Under the pieces are notes generated by a model, which saw only the letters and a list, made by a program, of their open reading frames with translations, made no database searches and was not told the DNA's origin. Source: Micrococcales bacterium (GTDB taxonomy: Bacteria; Actinomycetota; Actinomycetes; Actinomycetales; Cellulomonadaceae). From it: 64,000 nucleotides of DNA. Of this stretch, positions 24,343 to 32,661 are shown in pieces. A program made the translations under genes and the position numbers. The first letter of the stretch is position 1, and each line of letters starts with the position of its first letter. Where the stretch lies: assembly GCA_009785115.1 (NCBI GenBank), contig WQWY01000002.1:120446-184445 (forward strand), written 5' to 3'.

Positions 24343-24946
24343 ACTACGCATCTCGGTCGCGTGGCCGTGACCTGCGATGATGCCCGCCCGAAACGCCCGA
24401 GACGTCAGGTAGGGAGCACGAGGCCCGTGCTGTTTGGTGGGGAGATCGGTGGGGACGTTCTGGGCAGTCTGTCTGTGCCTCTTGTCCTCCCCCATCCTCT
24501 CGCCGGGGACCTCATAGCGGAGCGGAGGTCCGGGTCAAGCACCCCACTCCCTGCCAAGTCTTGGACCTTGGTGCGGAGCACCGTCCCTGTCACGTGTCGA
24601 GGTTGGTGCTTGAGGCGGGCCGGAGTGTAGCGATGCTCGTCCCGGAGAGGTGGGGAAACCAACCGCGCGGGCTTGTTCCTGTCCTGGTGCCGATGGAGCC
24701 GAGGGGGAGCGGGGCAGGCGTCTCGCGCTGAGGGGCACGGCGGTAGGCGATGCTGACGCTCCCGGAGAGGGCTACCTCTGCGGTCTTCGATCTGTGCGGA
24801 CGGTCCTGGCTGATGCTGGGGCCGTCCTTCGTCGTTGCGGCTACGCCGTCACGCCCGGAGGGCTGGCGGCGGAGCCGCGCCGCCGTAGGCGGCCTTGAGT
24901 CAGTAAGGAAAGTTCTCACACAGCGAGCCCGGCCAGGGGGCAGGTC
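24343..24946. other. Gene-free left end of the element
   Basis: No convincing gene on either strand. It contains a hairpin at 24865-24884 and a loosely repeated motif GCGATGCTnnCG..CCCGGAGAGG (near 24631 and 24748). As the only sizeable non-coding stretch of the element it is the place to look for an origin of transfer or replication, but nothing identifies one. Confidence 0.5.
24865..24884 (-). terminator. Hairpin downstream of PP2C-like gene
   Basis: GGCGGCG and CGCCGCC pair over 7 bases with a 6-base loop, 63 bases past the phosphatase stop on the minus strand. Confidence 0.4.
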
Positions 24947-25729
24947 TCATGGGGTTACAACAGCCAGCGCCTTGTCGTCGTGACGTTTGGCGCGAGGGAG
25001 CGCTCGGCCGTTGGGGTCCTCTTCGGCCTCCCATCGGTGGAGACTGTCGAGAATGGCCGATAGGGCGGCGTCATCTGCTCTGGCTATCTCTGCCCAGTTG
25101 TCGCGGCCGAGGTGCTGTAGCGGTCGATAGGTCCCGTCTGTGCTGAGGACTAGCCAAGGCACTTCGTGAAGGTGTGCGACGATGGCGTGCTGTGCAGCGG
25201 TAGGGTCGGCTTCAGCGATCCAGTACCCTCCGGGGATATTTCGCCAACGTGCCTCTTCTGCCTGCAACTCTCGTAGAATCGCACGGTGCCCATCGTCGTA
25301 TCCGCCGCCAGCGGCTAGCCTGCTCCGATAGTTGGAGCGCCAGAGAGGGGCTATGCGGTCGAGCCTGTCGTCTCGATAGGAAGCAGAGGGAGTGACAATC
25401 TGCGAATCTCCCAGCACGAGCACATCGGCGCCGCGTCCGACGACACGAACTATCGCGACTGTGCTCGATGGTGATTGACCTGACGAGAGTTTAAGCGATG
25501 CTGCTGCATGCGCGATAGACTCACCGAGAATATCTCGAAGATCAGCAGTAGGATGCGTGCGCAGCCCAGTTGCGAGGGCAACTCCAAGAATCTCCACGTA
25601 ATTCGCTGCAGAGGTCTTGTTAGGAGTGAACGCTGTGGCGCCATCAAGTATGATTACAGCGCGTTCGGTCAGGAAAATCCGATCTTGCGACCTGTTGCCG
25701 CCAGGTCGAATTGCCTGGACAGTCCTCAC
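24947..25729 (-). CDS. PP2C-like protein phosphatase of the element
   Basis: 260 residues, soluble. The PP2C core is traceable: GGNRSQDRIFL with the first metal-ligand Asp, ILDGAT in place of DGMGG, SPSSTVAIVRV, VLVLGDSQIV, LVLSTDGTYR and a C-terminal HDDKALAVV Asp pair. It would dephosphorylate Ser/Thr of an unknown protein. GTG 25727-25729 overlaps the regulator's TGA as GTGA; GTG 25738 is an alternative. Coupling to the DNA-binding regulator suggests a joint role in controlling the element. Diverged metal-site residues leave activity uncertain. Confidence 0.72.
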   Translation of the reverse strand: MRTVQAIRPGGNRSQDRIFLTERAVIILDGATAFTPNKTSAANYVEILGVALATGLRTHPTADLRDILGESIAHAAASLKLSSGQSPSSTVAIVRVVGRGADVLVLGDSQIVTPSASYRDDRLDRIAPLWRSNYRSRLAAGGGYDDGHRAILRELQAEEARWRNIPGGYWIAEADPTAAQHAIVAHLHEVPWLVLSTDGTYRPLQHLGRDNWAEIARADDAALSAILDSLHRWEAEEDPNGRALPRAKRHDDKALAVVTP

Positions 25730-26553
25730 GAGTTCCACCGCTGGGGACCGTAACGAGTTTCAGTCTCAAGGATCGCCAGCCCGTCGTATCGACTGGCGAC
25801 AATGAGACTGAATGATCTTTCTCCCACGGAGCCGTAGATGACGTCAGCGCTACTCTGAAGATGTGTTACCGCCCCAAGAGAGCCGATGGCATGCAGCCCC
25901 GCAACATGGGTGATAACTCGCCCGCTTTCAACCCTTCGAGACAGGTAAGCAATATCAGAATTATCCCCGTAGAGATCGGTCGGGGACTGGAACATAGCCC
26001 CAGTTGTACGTTCGATGATAGACCAATGTCCATCCGAGTCGATGATGTTGAGCAGGGGGTCTTGTTCGATGAGTAGCGCTGCAGCACTCGCAGACTTCGG
26101 CCCACAAATAATAAACAGGTCGCCTCCTGGCAAGAGTTCATCTTCGGGTTTGATCTGTTGCAATGAAGTCGTGAACCCTAGGTCCGAAAGCAGATGTGCG
26201 GCAACATCCGATGCCGCCACGTCCTCCGCCGCAAGCAATGGACGCTCTCTGTCTGTCATGCTATAGCGTGATGGCACTATGATTGTGATAGGCCCGACTC
26301 CAAATAGCGCCCGCTCTGGCGGTGGTGCGCTGGCACGGATTTGGGTGATGCGTCCTTTGGATAGACCAACGGCCTTTGCGATGTCGGAGTAGGCGACGCC
26401 TGCCTCGTGAGCCTCCTCGACCGCTGCTCGTCGCAGCCGGGCTAGTTCTGTGGATCGCTGGCTGTAGATGGCGAGCAGGTCAGTGGCACGTCGCGCACGG
26501 CTGACGGGCTCTGGGTCGCGACGGACGCTGTCGAACTCATCGTGTGTGGACAC
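25726..26553 (-). CDS. HTH regulator with CGP/AGLHAIGS C-terminal domain, candidate element repressor
   Basis: 275 residues. Residues 40-75 hold a sigma-region-4/Lambda-like HTH (EEAHEAGVAYSDIAKAVGLSKGRITQI). The C-terminal part is an alpha/beta domain with GGDLFIICGPKSA, DSDGHWSIIE, DIAYLSRR and VAGLHAIGSLGAV; this arrangement occurs in uncharacterised actinobacterial regulators, and the Gly-rich motifs suggest ligand or nucleotide binding. GTG 26551-26553 sits 6 bases after TAAACT, a -10 box overlapping the GTTTAGACCCC operator, so it is leaderless and probably autoregulated. Divergent from the transfer operon. Repressor role is inferred. Confidence 0.75.
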   Translation of the reverse strand: MSTHDEFDSVRRDPEPVSRARRATDLLAIYSQRSTELARLRRAAVEEAHEAGVAYSDIAKAVGLSKGRITQIRASAPPPERALFGVGPITIIVPSRYSMTDRERPLLAAEDVAASDVAAHLLSDLGFTTSLQQIKPEDELLPGGDLFIICGPKSASAAALLIEQDPLLNIIDSDGHWSIIERTTGAMFQSPTDLYGDNSDIAYLSRRVESGRVITHVAGLHAIGSLGAVTHLQSSADVIYGSVGERSFSLIVASRYDGLAILETETRYGPQRWNS

Positions 26554-26559
26554 CTGTCT

Positions 26560-26565
26560 AGTTTA
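26560..26565 (-). promoter_or_regulatory. -10 box TAAACT of the HTH regulator gene
   Basis: TAAACT ends 6 bases before GTG 26553 and overlaps the first half-site of the element operator (26561-26571), so one protein bound there would block both directions. Confidence 0.55.
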
Positions 26566-26660
26566 GACCCCTTGACGCCCGAGCGGTAGGCGGGTAGCAT
26601 CAAGTTGATACCCCTAAACGCACGAAGGCGGCCCACCCTTCTCGGTTTAGGGTGCTAAAC
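26561..26660 (+). promoter_or_regulatory. Promoter/operator module 1 (transfer operon)
   Basis: GTTTAGACCCC (26561-26571) abuts -35 TTGACG (26572-26577); a 17-base spacer leads to -10 TAGCAT (26595-26600). CCCCTAAAC (26611-26619) follows near the start site, and a perfect GTTTAG-4-CTAAAC palindrome lies at 26645-26660. The same elements in the same order recur at 33868-33967. A shared repressor of both operons is inferred. Confidence 0.75.
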
Positions 26661-26814
26661 GAAGGGAGATCGCTCGATCGGGTGTCCTGGTTGCGCGCTG
26701 CGGGCGTGTTCGTCCCAGTTTGCCCGAGTCTGTGTATAGAGTCACCGATCGCAGACGTCAGTCGTGCCTGGACTATGGCAACAGATATTGGCGTCACAAC
26801 TGAGGAGGTGCAGC

Positions 26815-27072
26815 ATGAAGATGCTTCTGCCGGCTGCCGAGTTCGGCACTACGGGCTTGGCGGGGTGGATCAGCGACAACATCATCCAGATCATGCTCTT
26901 GATTATCGTTGCCGTTCTGTTGGGTCTGGCCTCGAACGGGAAAGTGCCGAAGTTCGTGACGGTGCTCGGACTTTCCGTCGGCGCTCTGGCCTTCCTGGTG
27001 CTGAGCCTGGACAACGGGAAGTTGGGTAAGGAACTCGGCGTCTTTGTCTTCGGTCTGTTCGTACAAGCATGA
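26815..27072 (+). CDS. Small two-TM membrane protein, first gene of transfer operon
   Basis: 85 residues with two membrane segments (about 22-40 and 46-65) and a short C-terminal hydrophobic end (GVFVFGLFVQA). Size and position before a TcpE-like gene match TcpD/VirB2-VirB3-like subunits of MPF_FA channels; this is inferred from context. ATG 26815 has GAGGAGG 6-7 bases upstream. Overlaps the next gene as ATGA. The 154-base leader from the palindrome to this start holds no convincing gene. Confidence 0.75.
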   Translation: MKMLLPAAEFGTTGLAGWISDNIIQIMLLIIVAVLLGLASNGKVPKFVTVLGLSVGALAFLVLSLDNGKLGKELGVFVFGLFVQA

Positions 27073-27470
27073 GACTTCCCGATGATGATGAGATCTACAA
27101 CGTGGACCAGACCTACCTCGGTCCGCCAGGATACCTCATCGGACGATTCCGCTACAGATCCTTGTTCCTGGGGCCGTTGCTGTTCCTCGTCGGCCTGGCG
27201 CTTGTGGCCCGCACGACCGGTTACTCGCTGCTGTCTGTCGGGCTGCTCGTCCTCGGAGTTGCGTGGCTCACGAGAAAAATCGTGGACTGGACTTCCTCCG
27301 AGCGTCCGCTGGATGTGATCGCGTCAGTATTGGTGCACGAAGTGAGTGCTCGGCGTGCCGATCGGTCGGTGTCGCAGGCCAAGGGACCGTCCTTGAAGTC
27401 GTCGCGGGTGAGGCTTGGCGAACTCGCTCCAGGTCGTCGGGGTCGCTCGACCAGGAAGGTGAAACTGTGA
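27069..27470 (+). CDS. TcpE-like conjugation membrane protein
   Basis: 133 residues. A polar N-terminus (PDDDEIYNVDQTYLGPPGYLIGRFRYRS) leads into two membrane segments (about 34-75, LFLGPLLFLVGLALVARTTG and SLLSVGLLVLGVAWL), then a basic cytoplasmic tail. This topology and its place before a VirB4-like ATPase fit the TcpE/PrgI group. Start and stop overlap both neighbours (ATGA and GTGA), so it is cotranslated. Confidence 0.78.
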   Translation: MRLPDDDEIYNVDQTYLGPPGYLIGRFRYRSLFLGPLLFLVGLALVARTTGYSLLSVGLLVLGVAWLTRKIVDWTSSERPLDVIASVLVHEVSARRADRSVSQAKGPSLKSSRVRLGELAPGRRGRSTRKVKL

Positions 27471-27619
27471 ACGCAAAAGACCAGGCAGTGTTCTGGGACC
27501 CCTGCTACAACCCAAGAGTGCTGGACGCATCGAGGCTCGTCCCGTTTGTCGGTGGGCTGGGGACAGGGAAGTCCTGGCTTGCTCGTCGTAACCGTTCGGC
27601 CGAGGAGGGGAAGCCATGA
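27467..27619 (+). CDS. 50-residue P-loop microprotein resembling VirB4 Walker A segment
   Basis: Only 50 residues. DQAVFWDPCYNPRVLDASRLVPFVGGLGTGKSWL matches residues about 412-446 of the VirB4-like protein encoded next (21 of 36 aligned positions identical by my count), including the Walker A motif GGLGTGKSW. It starts with GTG overlapping the tcpE-like stop (GTGA, with AGGAAGG upstream) and ends overlapping the VirB4 start (ATGA), so translation is expected. It could be a relic of a duplicated ATPase kept for coupling, or a working small subunit or decoy. No precedent known to me. Confidence 0.7.
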   Translation: MNAKDQAVFWDPCYNPRVLDASRLVPFVGGLGTGKSWLARRNRSAEEGKP

Positions 27620-30102
27620 ACGAGTGGAAGTTGCGAGAGGTGAGAGAAAACCTCACAATCAGCGGTTCCAAGTTCGACTCGCAGGTGACCGCGTGGTACC
27701 TGCTGGACCCGCAGATGTGGAGTTTTAGGTCTGTCGCCGATGGTGAGGACCTGATCGAGGCGAAGGCTGCACAGTTGGCAGAGCTGACAGGCCGGACGGT
27801 GTATGGCCGGGTGACTGAGCGGCCGTATCCGGTGGAGGCTTGGGCTGAGGAGACGCTGCGCAACGCACCCCGGCCGATGCCCGGTGCCCTGCTGACCGTC
27901 GAGCGGGACAAGCAGATGCTGGCCTCATGGAACCTCGCGGAAAAACTGGTCTACCTCGGTGTCGATCTGGACCTTCCGATGATCGGGCGACGCGAGGACG
28001 CGCTGACTGCCCAGTTGGCCGATCTAGACCAGGTGATGGCAGGACCAGGGTTGGAGGCGATCCCTGCGCGCGGTGACGACATGGCATGGCTGCTCGCCAG
28101 ATCCTTCGCCCTCGGGTGTCCGATGCCCTACCAGACCGAGGACGCCGAGCAGTTCACGTGGTCCCATACCGATCTTGCTGAGTTCGTCAATGCGGTGGAC
28201 TGGTCGGCTGTGCCGCTGGCAGACTCGGTGCGGGTCCACTCGGTGCTGGGCTCGCAGACGGTTTCACGCCACGTCGTGGTGCTCAGCGTCGGCCCGATGG
28301 CAGATATCGACGTGCCGGTCTCGCACGAGCCGTGGATGGCCAAGACTGATGCGCTGCCGTTCCCGGTGGAGTGGTCGTGGCGATACCAGGTCCAGACCCC
28401 GCAGCAGACCGCGAAGAAGATGGTGGCCCTGACCGACCGGATTAGAGCCCAGATCGAGCACTACACCGTCGATCACGACATCGACCCGCCTCAGCAGTTG
28501 GAACGACAGGCTGACCGTGCCTCTGCCGTCGAGGACGAGATGCGCTCGGAGTTCGACGGTCTGAGCACTCGCACCACCGGGCACTACAGGATCGCGGTCT
28601 CTGCCCAGACCGAGGAAGAGGCGTTGTCCAGGGCGCGGCAGGTCATGGACCTGTACCGACCGGCGATCAAGATGGTCCGCGAGTTGGATCAATATCGCCT
28701 GGCTCGCGAGTTCGTCCCTGGCCAGCCCCTCGCGAACCGAGGCCACACCCGCCACCTGCCCGTGCTGAAGGTCGCAGCGGGCCTCCCGGCGGTCACCACC
28801 GAGGTCGGGGACCGCCGGGGCATCGTGCTCGGCCGCGTCGCTGACGCTTCCCAAGCGGTGGTCTGGGACCCCTGGTACGGCCCTGAGGTGCTGGAGTCCT
28901 CTGGTCTCACCCCCATCGTCGGCACGATGGGCTCCGGCAAGTCCTGGCTCGGCGGTGGGATCGTCTACAAGACGGTTCAGCAAGGCTCTCCATGGACGCT
29001 CATGGACCCCTCCGGGTTGCTGGCACGCCTTGCAGACCTTCCCGAGCTGCGGTCTGTGTCGCACGTTGTCCGGCTCTTGAACTCCGACCCAGGAACCCTG
29101 AACCCCTACGCGCTGGTGCCAGAGCCGTTCCCTCGGCAGTTCACCGACGAGCAGGACCCAGACCGAGCGCTCGCCCTCGCCAAAGAGGCCGCAGCAGCGC
29201 AGCGGCGCGATCTGGTCTACGACACGCTGCGCTGGTGCCTGCCCGTTGCCACGAGCAGGCGCGAGGAGGTCCAGAGCGTGCTCCGCGACGCGATCCACGC
29301 GGTCGAGGCTGGCGTCCTGGCATCACCTCGCGACGTCATCAGCCGTCTGGAGAGCACCGGTGACGACCTGGCGAAGATGGTCGCTCGCAGACTCCAAGAG
29401 GCCTCCGAGCGTGAGCTGTCCAGGCTGTTCTTCCCATCGCCAGGCTGCCGGGACTGGCTAGATAGTTCAGGCCACCGGTTGGTCATCTACAGCCTCGTCG
29501 GGCTGCCAGAGATCGACGAGCGTCGCCCCCTGGAAGAGTGGGGAACCTCGGAGTTGTTGACCCGCCCGATCTTGTCACTCGCAGCCTGGGCCACGCTACG
29601 GGGCGCCTTGCTGCGCGGCAGGCACGAACGCAAGGGCATCCTTCTGGACGAGATGCACGAGATCACCAAGACCGGCTCTGGCTCAGGTCTGGTGCAGAAG
29701 ATATCGACCGACTCCCGGAAGAACAACATCGCGGCGCTCGTGTTGACGCAGAACGCCGATCGGGTGATCGGTCAGCAGGTGAACAACCTCATCGGATCGG
29801 CATTCGTCGGACGAACCATCGACGCCGAGGCCCAAGCGGCCGCATGCGATCTTCTGGGGCTGCCGCGCGGTGCCGGGTACGAGAGCACCTTCTCCGGCCT
29901 GTCGGCCCACTCACGTCGAGATTCCCGCAAGGGCAGGCCGCGTGAGTTCGTGTTCAAGGACGGCATGGGTGGCATCGACGGGCAAGGCGGGATGGAGAAG
30001 ATCGTCGTTGACTTCTCCGCGCACCTGGAACTGGTCGAGGCGTTGAACACCACCGCCGACCCGACCAGAGCCCCACGGTCTCGACCCGTCGAGGTAGCCT
30101 GA
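27616..30102 (+). CDS. VirB4-like conjugation ATPase
   Basis: 828 residues. Hexameric ATPase that energises assembly of type IV secretion channels on the cytoplasmic side. The N-terminal 400 residues are the VirB4-type platform; Walker A GTMGSGKSW lies near 436-444, Walker B GILLDEMHEI near 674-683, followed by an Arg/Gln-containing VLTQNADRV motif. Similar to the large ATP-binding proteins (TcpF/TraC-like) of actinobacterial ICEs. Coupled to the microprotein upstream and to the VirB6-like gene one base downstream. Confidence 0.9.
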   Translation: MNEWKLREVRENLTISGSKFDSQVTAWYLLDPQMWSFRSVADGEDLIEAKAAQLAELTGRTVYGRVTERPYPVEAWAEETLRNAPRPMPGALLTVERDKQMLASWNLAEKLVYLGVDLDLPMIGRREDALTAQLADLDQVMAGPGLEAIPARGDDMAWLLARSFALGCPMPYQTEDAEQFTWSHTDLAEFVNAVDWSAVPLADSVRVHSVLGSQTVSRHVVVLSVGPMADIDVPVSHEPWMAKTDALPFPVEWSWRYQVQTPQQTAKKMVALTDRIRAQIEHYTVDHDIDPPQQLERQADRASAVEDEMRSEFDGLSTRTTGHYRIAVSAQTEEEALSRARQVMDLYRPAIKMVRELDQYRLAREFVPGQPLANRGHTRHLPVLKVAAGLPAVTTEVGDRRGIVLGRVADASQAVVWDPWYGPEVLESSGLTPIVGTMGSGKSWLGGGIVYKTVQQGSPWTLMDPSGLLARLADLPELRSVSHVVRLLNSDPGTLNPYALVPEPFPRQFTDEQDPDRALALAKEAAAAQRRDLVYDTLRWCLPVATSRREEVQSVLRDAIHAVEAGVLASPRDVISRLESTGDDLAKMVARRLQEASERELSRLFFPSPGCRDWLDSSGHRLVIYSLVGLPEIDERRPLEEWGTSELLTRPILSLAAWATLRGALLRGRHERKGILLDEMHEITKTGSGSGLVQKISTDSRKNNIAALVLTQNADRVIGQQVNNLIGSAFVGRTIDAEAQAAACDLLGLPRGAGYESTFSGLSAHSRRDSRKGRPREFVFKDGMGGIDGQGGMEKIVVDFSAHLELVEALNTTADPTRAPRSRPVEVA

Positions 30103-30103
30103 C

Positions 30104-32074
30104 ATGCGACGGATACGCCAGGCCATGGCAAGTCCGAGGCTGTTCGTCGTCGTCGGGCTCGCATCGCTGCTGGCGTTGACGGGGATCGCCGTGATGCCGC
30201 CCGCCGCGCAGGCCGACACGTCTAGCACGATAGCGACGAAGAGGTGTGTGTCTGCGCCGACACCGGCTCGCCCTGACGCTGGAATCCCAGGGCTGCTGTA
30301 CACCAGACCCGCATCCGCGCCTGTGGACCTCACCGACCTCAACGCCGTGGTCTCGGCAGGCGAGGGCGACCCGTTCGCGCCTGGGTCCACGACGACGATC
30401 GCCGAGGTCTACGGCTACGGGTACCGCTGGACCACGTACGACACCGGGTGCCTGCTGGGCTGGGGGACACCTGCGTCGATGAGCACAGGGGTCGCGAACA
30501 TGCTCTTGGGAGCAGCGGCATCGGTCAATGCTCTGACCCACTCAGAGTTCAACATCGTGATATCTCCGGTCTTTCTTCAATGGCTGGACGATGCGATGAG
30601 AGAGGCGACGGTAGCGCTGCGCGAGGGATTCTTCGCGCCGTGGTTCACACCGGTCGTGCTCCTCGTCGGGTGCTTGCTCTTGTGGGGGGCGTCGAAGGCG
30701 GACGCGCCCAAGACGATCACGGCTGCGGGGTGGGCGGTGCTGGTCCTGGCTTCTTCCACTTACCTGATGTCGTACCCGGTCGAGACGGCTCGTGCTGTGG
30801 ACGGGGTGATCCAGGAGGCCGTGAGCACGGCTGCACGAGGGCAGCTGCCCCCTCCGCCGCCGCCGTACTCCCCTGACTACGTGGCACCCGGGTCGGAGGA
30901 TGCGGCTCAGCGTGCCATCGACTGGCAGTTGGACATCATCAACAGGAACACTCTCTACAAGTCCTGGCTCGAAGGAGCCCTGGGCTCTTCGACGAGTGCT
31001 GTGGCGAGCGAGCACGGTCCGGATCTGTTCCGCGCGTCGCACCTGTCGTGGCGCGAGGCTGGGCTGGTCGACGCAGGACGAGGCGCAACCATCATCGAGC
31101 AGAAGCAAGCGCTGTGGACCACCACGGCAGCAAAAGTTGAAGAAGTCGACGCTGCCGCCTACCGGCAGTTGACCGGGAACCAGGGGCGCTGGGACGGCGC
31201 GGTCATGGCACTGTTCTCGGTCGCCTCTTCCATGTTTTTCCTGGTCGTCGCAGGATTCTTCATCGTGGTGTCCTATCTGGCGATTAGAGTTCTGATCCCC
31301 ATATCACCAGCGCTGGGTGTCTTCGGCATGCTCTACCCTTTGTCGGGGTGGATGATGTCCGTCGTCGGCAAGATAGCCAAGATCATCGTTCTCGGTCCGG
31401 TGTTCTTCGCTGCCGCCTTGGTGAACCTGATCATCGTCACGGCCGTCATCGGACGCGGAGCCCTGGGCATCATCATCGGGATCATGGTCCCGATGCTGCT
31501 GTACTCGATCCTACGGCCGCGCGGTGCTGCGACCGTCCGACAACTGATGCGGGGCGGACACGCCAGGATCGGTCAGGTTCGACGTAGGCACCAGGCATGG
31601 CGACGCGACCGGAACGAGAAGAAAGATGCTCGTGAGAACCGAGGGCGCCGACAAAAACGCGACCGTCGCAACGACGGAGAACAAGACCGTGAGGACGGGC
31701 CGGTGTACCGAAGCCCACGGAAGAAAGAAGGCCGCCACCGGTCCTCCAGGCGAGGCGACCGATCAGGTCCTGAACGGCGCCGCAAGAAACGAGTGGCAGG
31801 TCATCGCCCACAGACTCGTCCAGCCCGCGACCGTGAGAAGGCGAGCCCGCAGGATCGTCCTCGTTCAGAGAGGCAGACCCGCCGTCAGCGCACGCGACCC
31901 TCAGAGCGCCGGGTCCCAGAAGGTCAGGGATCGAGGGTGTCTCGCACGTCTTCGCAGGAAGACCAGAAGAGGAGGGTCAAGGCTGCGGCGATGAAACTTG
32001 CTGCCCAGGTCGTTGTCGAGGCTGCTAGGTCCAGGTCGAGGTCTGGTGGATCAAATCAAGGGAAGGTCACCTGA
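30104..32074 (+). CDS. VirB6/TcpH-like polytopic protein with basic C-terminal tail
   Basis: 656 residues. A signal-anchor (about 12-34) precedes an extracytoplasmic region with two Cys, then about six membrane segments between 185 and 465. The rest (about 480-656) is strongly basic, Arg/Lys/Ser-rich and likely disordered, and may bind DNA or membrane. Topology and location match VirB6/TrbL/TcpH scaffold proteins of conjugation channels. The stop overlaps the next start (TGATG). Confidence 0.82.
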   Translation: MRRIRQAMASPRLFVVVGLASLLALTGIAVMPPAAQADTSSTIATKRCVSAPTPARPDAGIPGLLYTRPASAPVDLTDLNAVVSAGEGDPFAPGSTTTIAEVYGYGYRWTTYDTGCLLGWGTPASMSTGVANMLLGAAASVNALTHSEFNIVISPVFLQWLDDAMREATVALREGFFAPWFTPVVLLVGCLLLWGASKADAPKTITAAGWAVLVLASSTYLMSYPVETARAVDGVIQEAVSTAARGQLPPPPPPYSPDYVAPGSEDAAQRAIDWQLDIINRNTLYKSWLEGALGSSTSAVASEHGPDLFRASHLSWREAGLVDAGRGATIIEQKQALWTTTAAKVEEVDAAAYRQLTGNQGRWDGAVMALFSVASSMFFLVVAGFFIVVSYLAIRVLIPISPALGVFGMLYPLSGWMMSVVGKIAKIIVLGPVFFAAALVNLIIVTAVIGRGALGIIIGIMVPMLLYSILRPRGAATVRQLMRGGHARIGQVRRRHQAWRRDRNEKKDARENRGRRQKRDRRNDGEQDREDGPVYRSPRKKEGRHRSSRRGDRSGPERRRKKRVAGHRPQTRPARDREKASPQDRPRSERQTRRQRTRPSERRVPEGQGSRVSRTSSQEDQKRRVKAAAMKLAAQVVVEAARSRSRSGGSNQGKVT

Positions 32075-32661
32075 TGAACATCGTCAAGGCTCCGCTGAGG
32101 TGGGTGATGTACTCGCCGCGCCGGTTGTTCGGCACCGCTGTCGCCGTGCTCGTGCTGGTGCTGGTCGCACAGTGCTTGACCAGCGCACCGGACACCGCAG
32201 CACCCACCCCGGCCGCGACGGCGACCAGCCCGACCGGAGCACCACCGACACCGCCGCCGCTGATGGGCGACAGCGAACAGGTCACCTACCCGCAGTCCTT
32301 GGACACCGGCCCCGTACAAGGGACCGAGCAGGCGGTCGAGTTGGCAGCCGCGCAGGTCGCCGTGGCCTACCTCGAAGCCTGGGGGCGCCCTGAACTACCT
32401 CGGCACGAATGGCTCGCAGGGGTCGCCCCGTACGTCACCGGTCGGTGCTACGAGACTCTCAAGACCGTGAACCCGGCTAACACTCAACCGTTGCAGATCG
32501 ATGGACCTGCGATCATGCGCACCTATCTCGAAGGGGACAGCGCCATGCTCTGGGTGCCGACAGATATCGGCCAGATCAAGGTCAGCCTGGTCAACGCCAA
32601 GAACGGGGTCTGGCTGGTCGACACCGTGTCGCTGGACCGGTCACCGATGGCTCCTTCCTGA
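32074..32661 (+). CDS. TcpC/VirB8-like conjugation protein
   Basis: 195 residues. Bitopic: a membrane segment at about 19-35, a Pro/Thr/Ala-rich linker (36-65) and a C-terminal domain of about 120 residues (AAAQVAVAYLEAWGRPELPRHEW, then LVNAKNGVWLVDTVSLDR) with the NTF2-like look of VirB8/TcpC. VirB8-type proteins nucleate the channel outside the membrane. TGATG overlaps at both ends. Confidence 0.8.
   Translation: MNIVKAPLRWVMYSPRRLFGTAVAVLVLVLVAQCLTSAPDTAAPTPAATATSPTGAPPTPPPLMGDSEQVTYPQSLDTGPVQGTEQAVELAAAQVAVAYLEAWGRPELPRHEWLAGVAPYVTGRCYETLKTVNPANTQPLQIDGPAIMRTYLEGDSAMLWVPTDIGQIKVSLVNAKNGVWLVDTVSLDRSPMAPS

Noticed and set aside
27263..27466. N-terminal extension of the P-loop microprotein (118 residues)
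   Set aside because: Overlaps the TcpE-like gene in another frame and looks like shadow sequence; the GTG at 27467 has a ribosome binding site.
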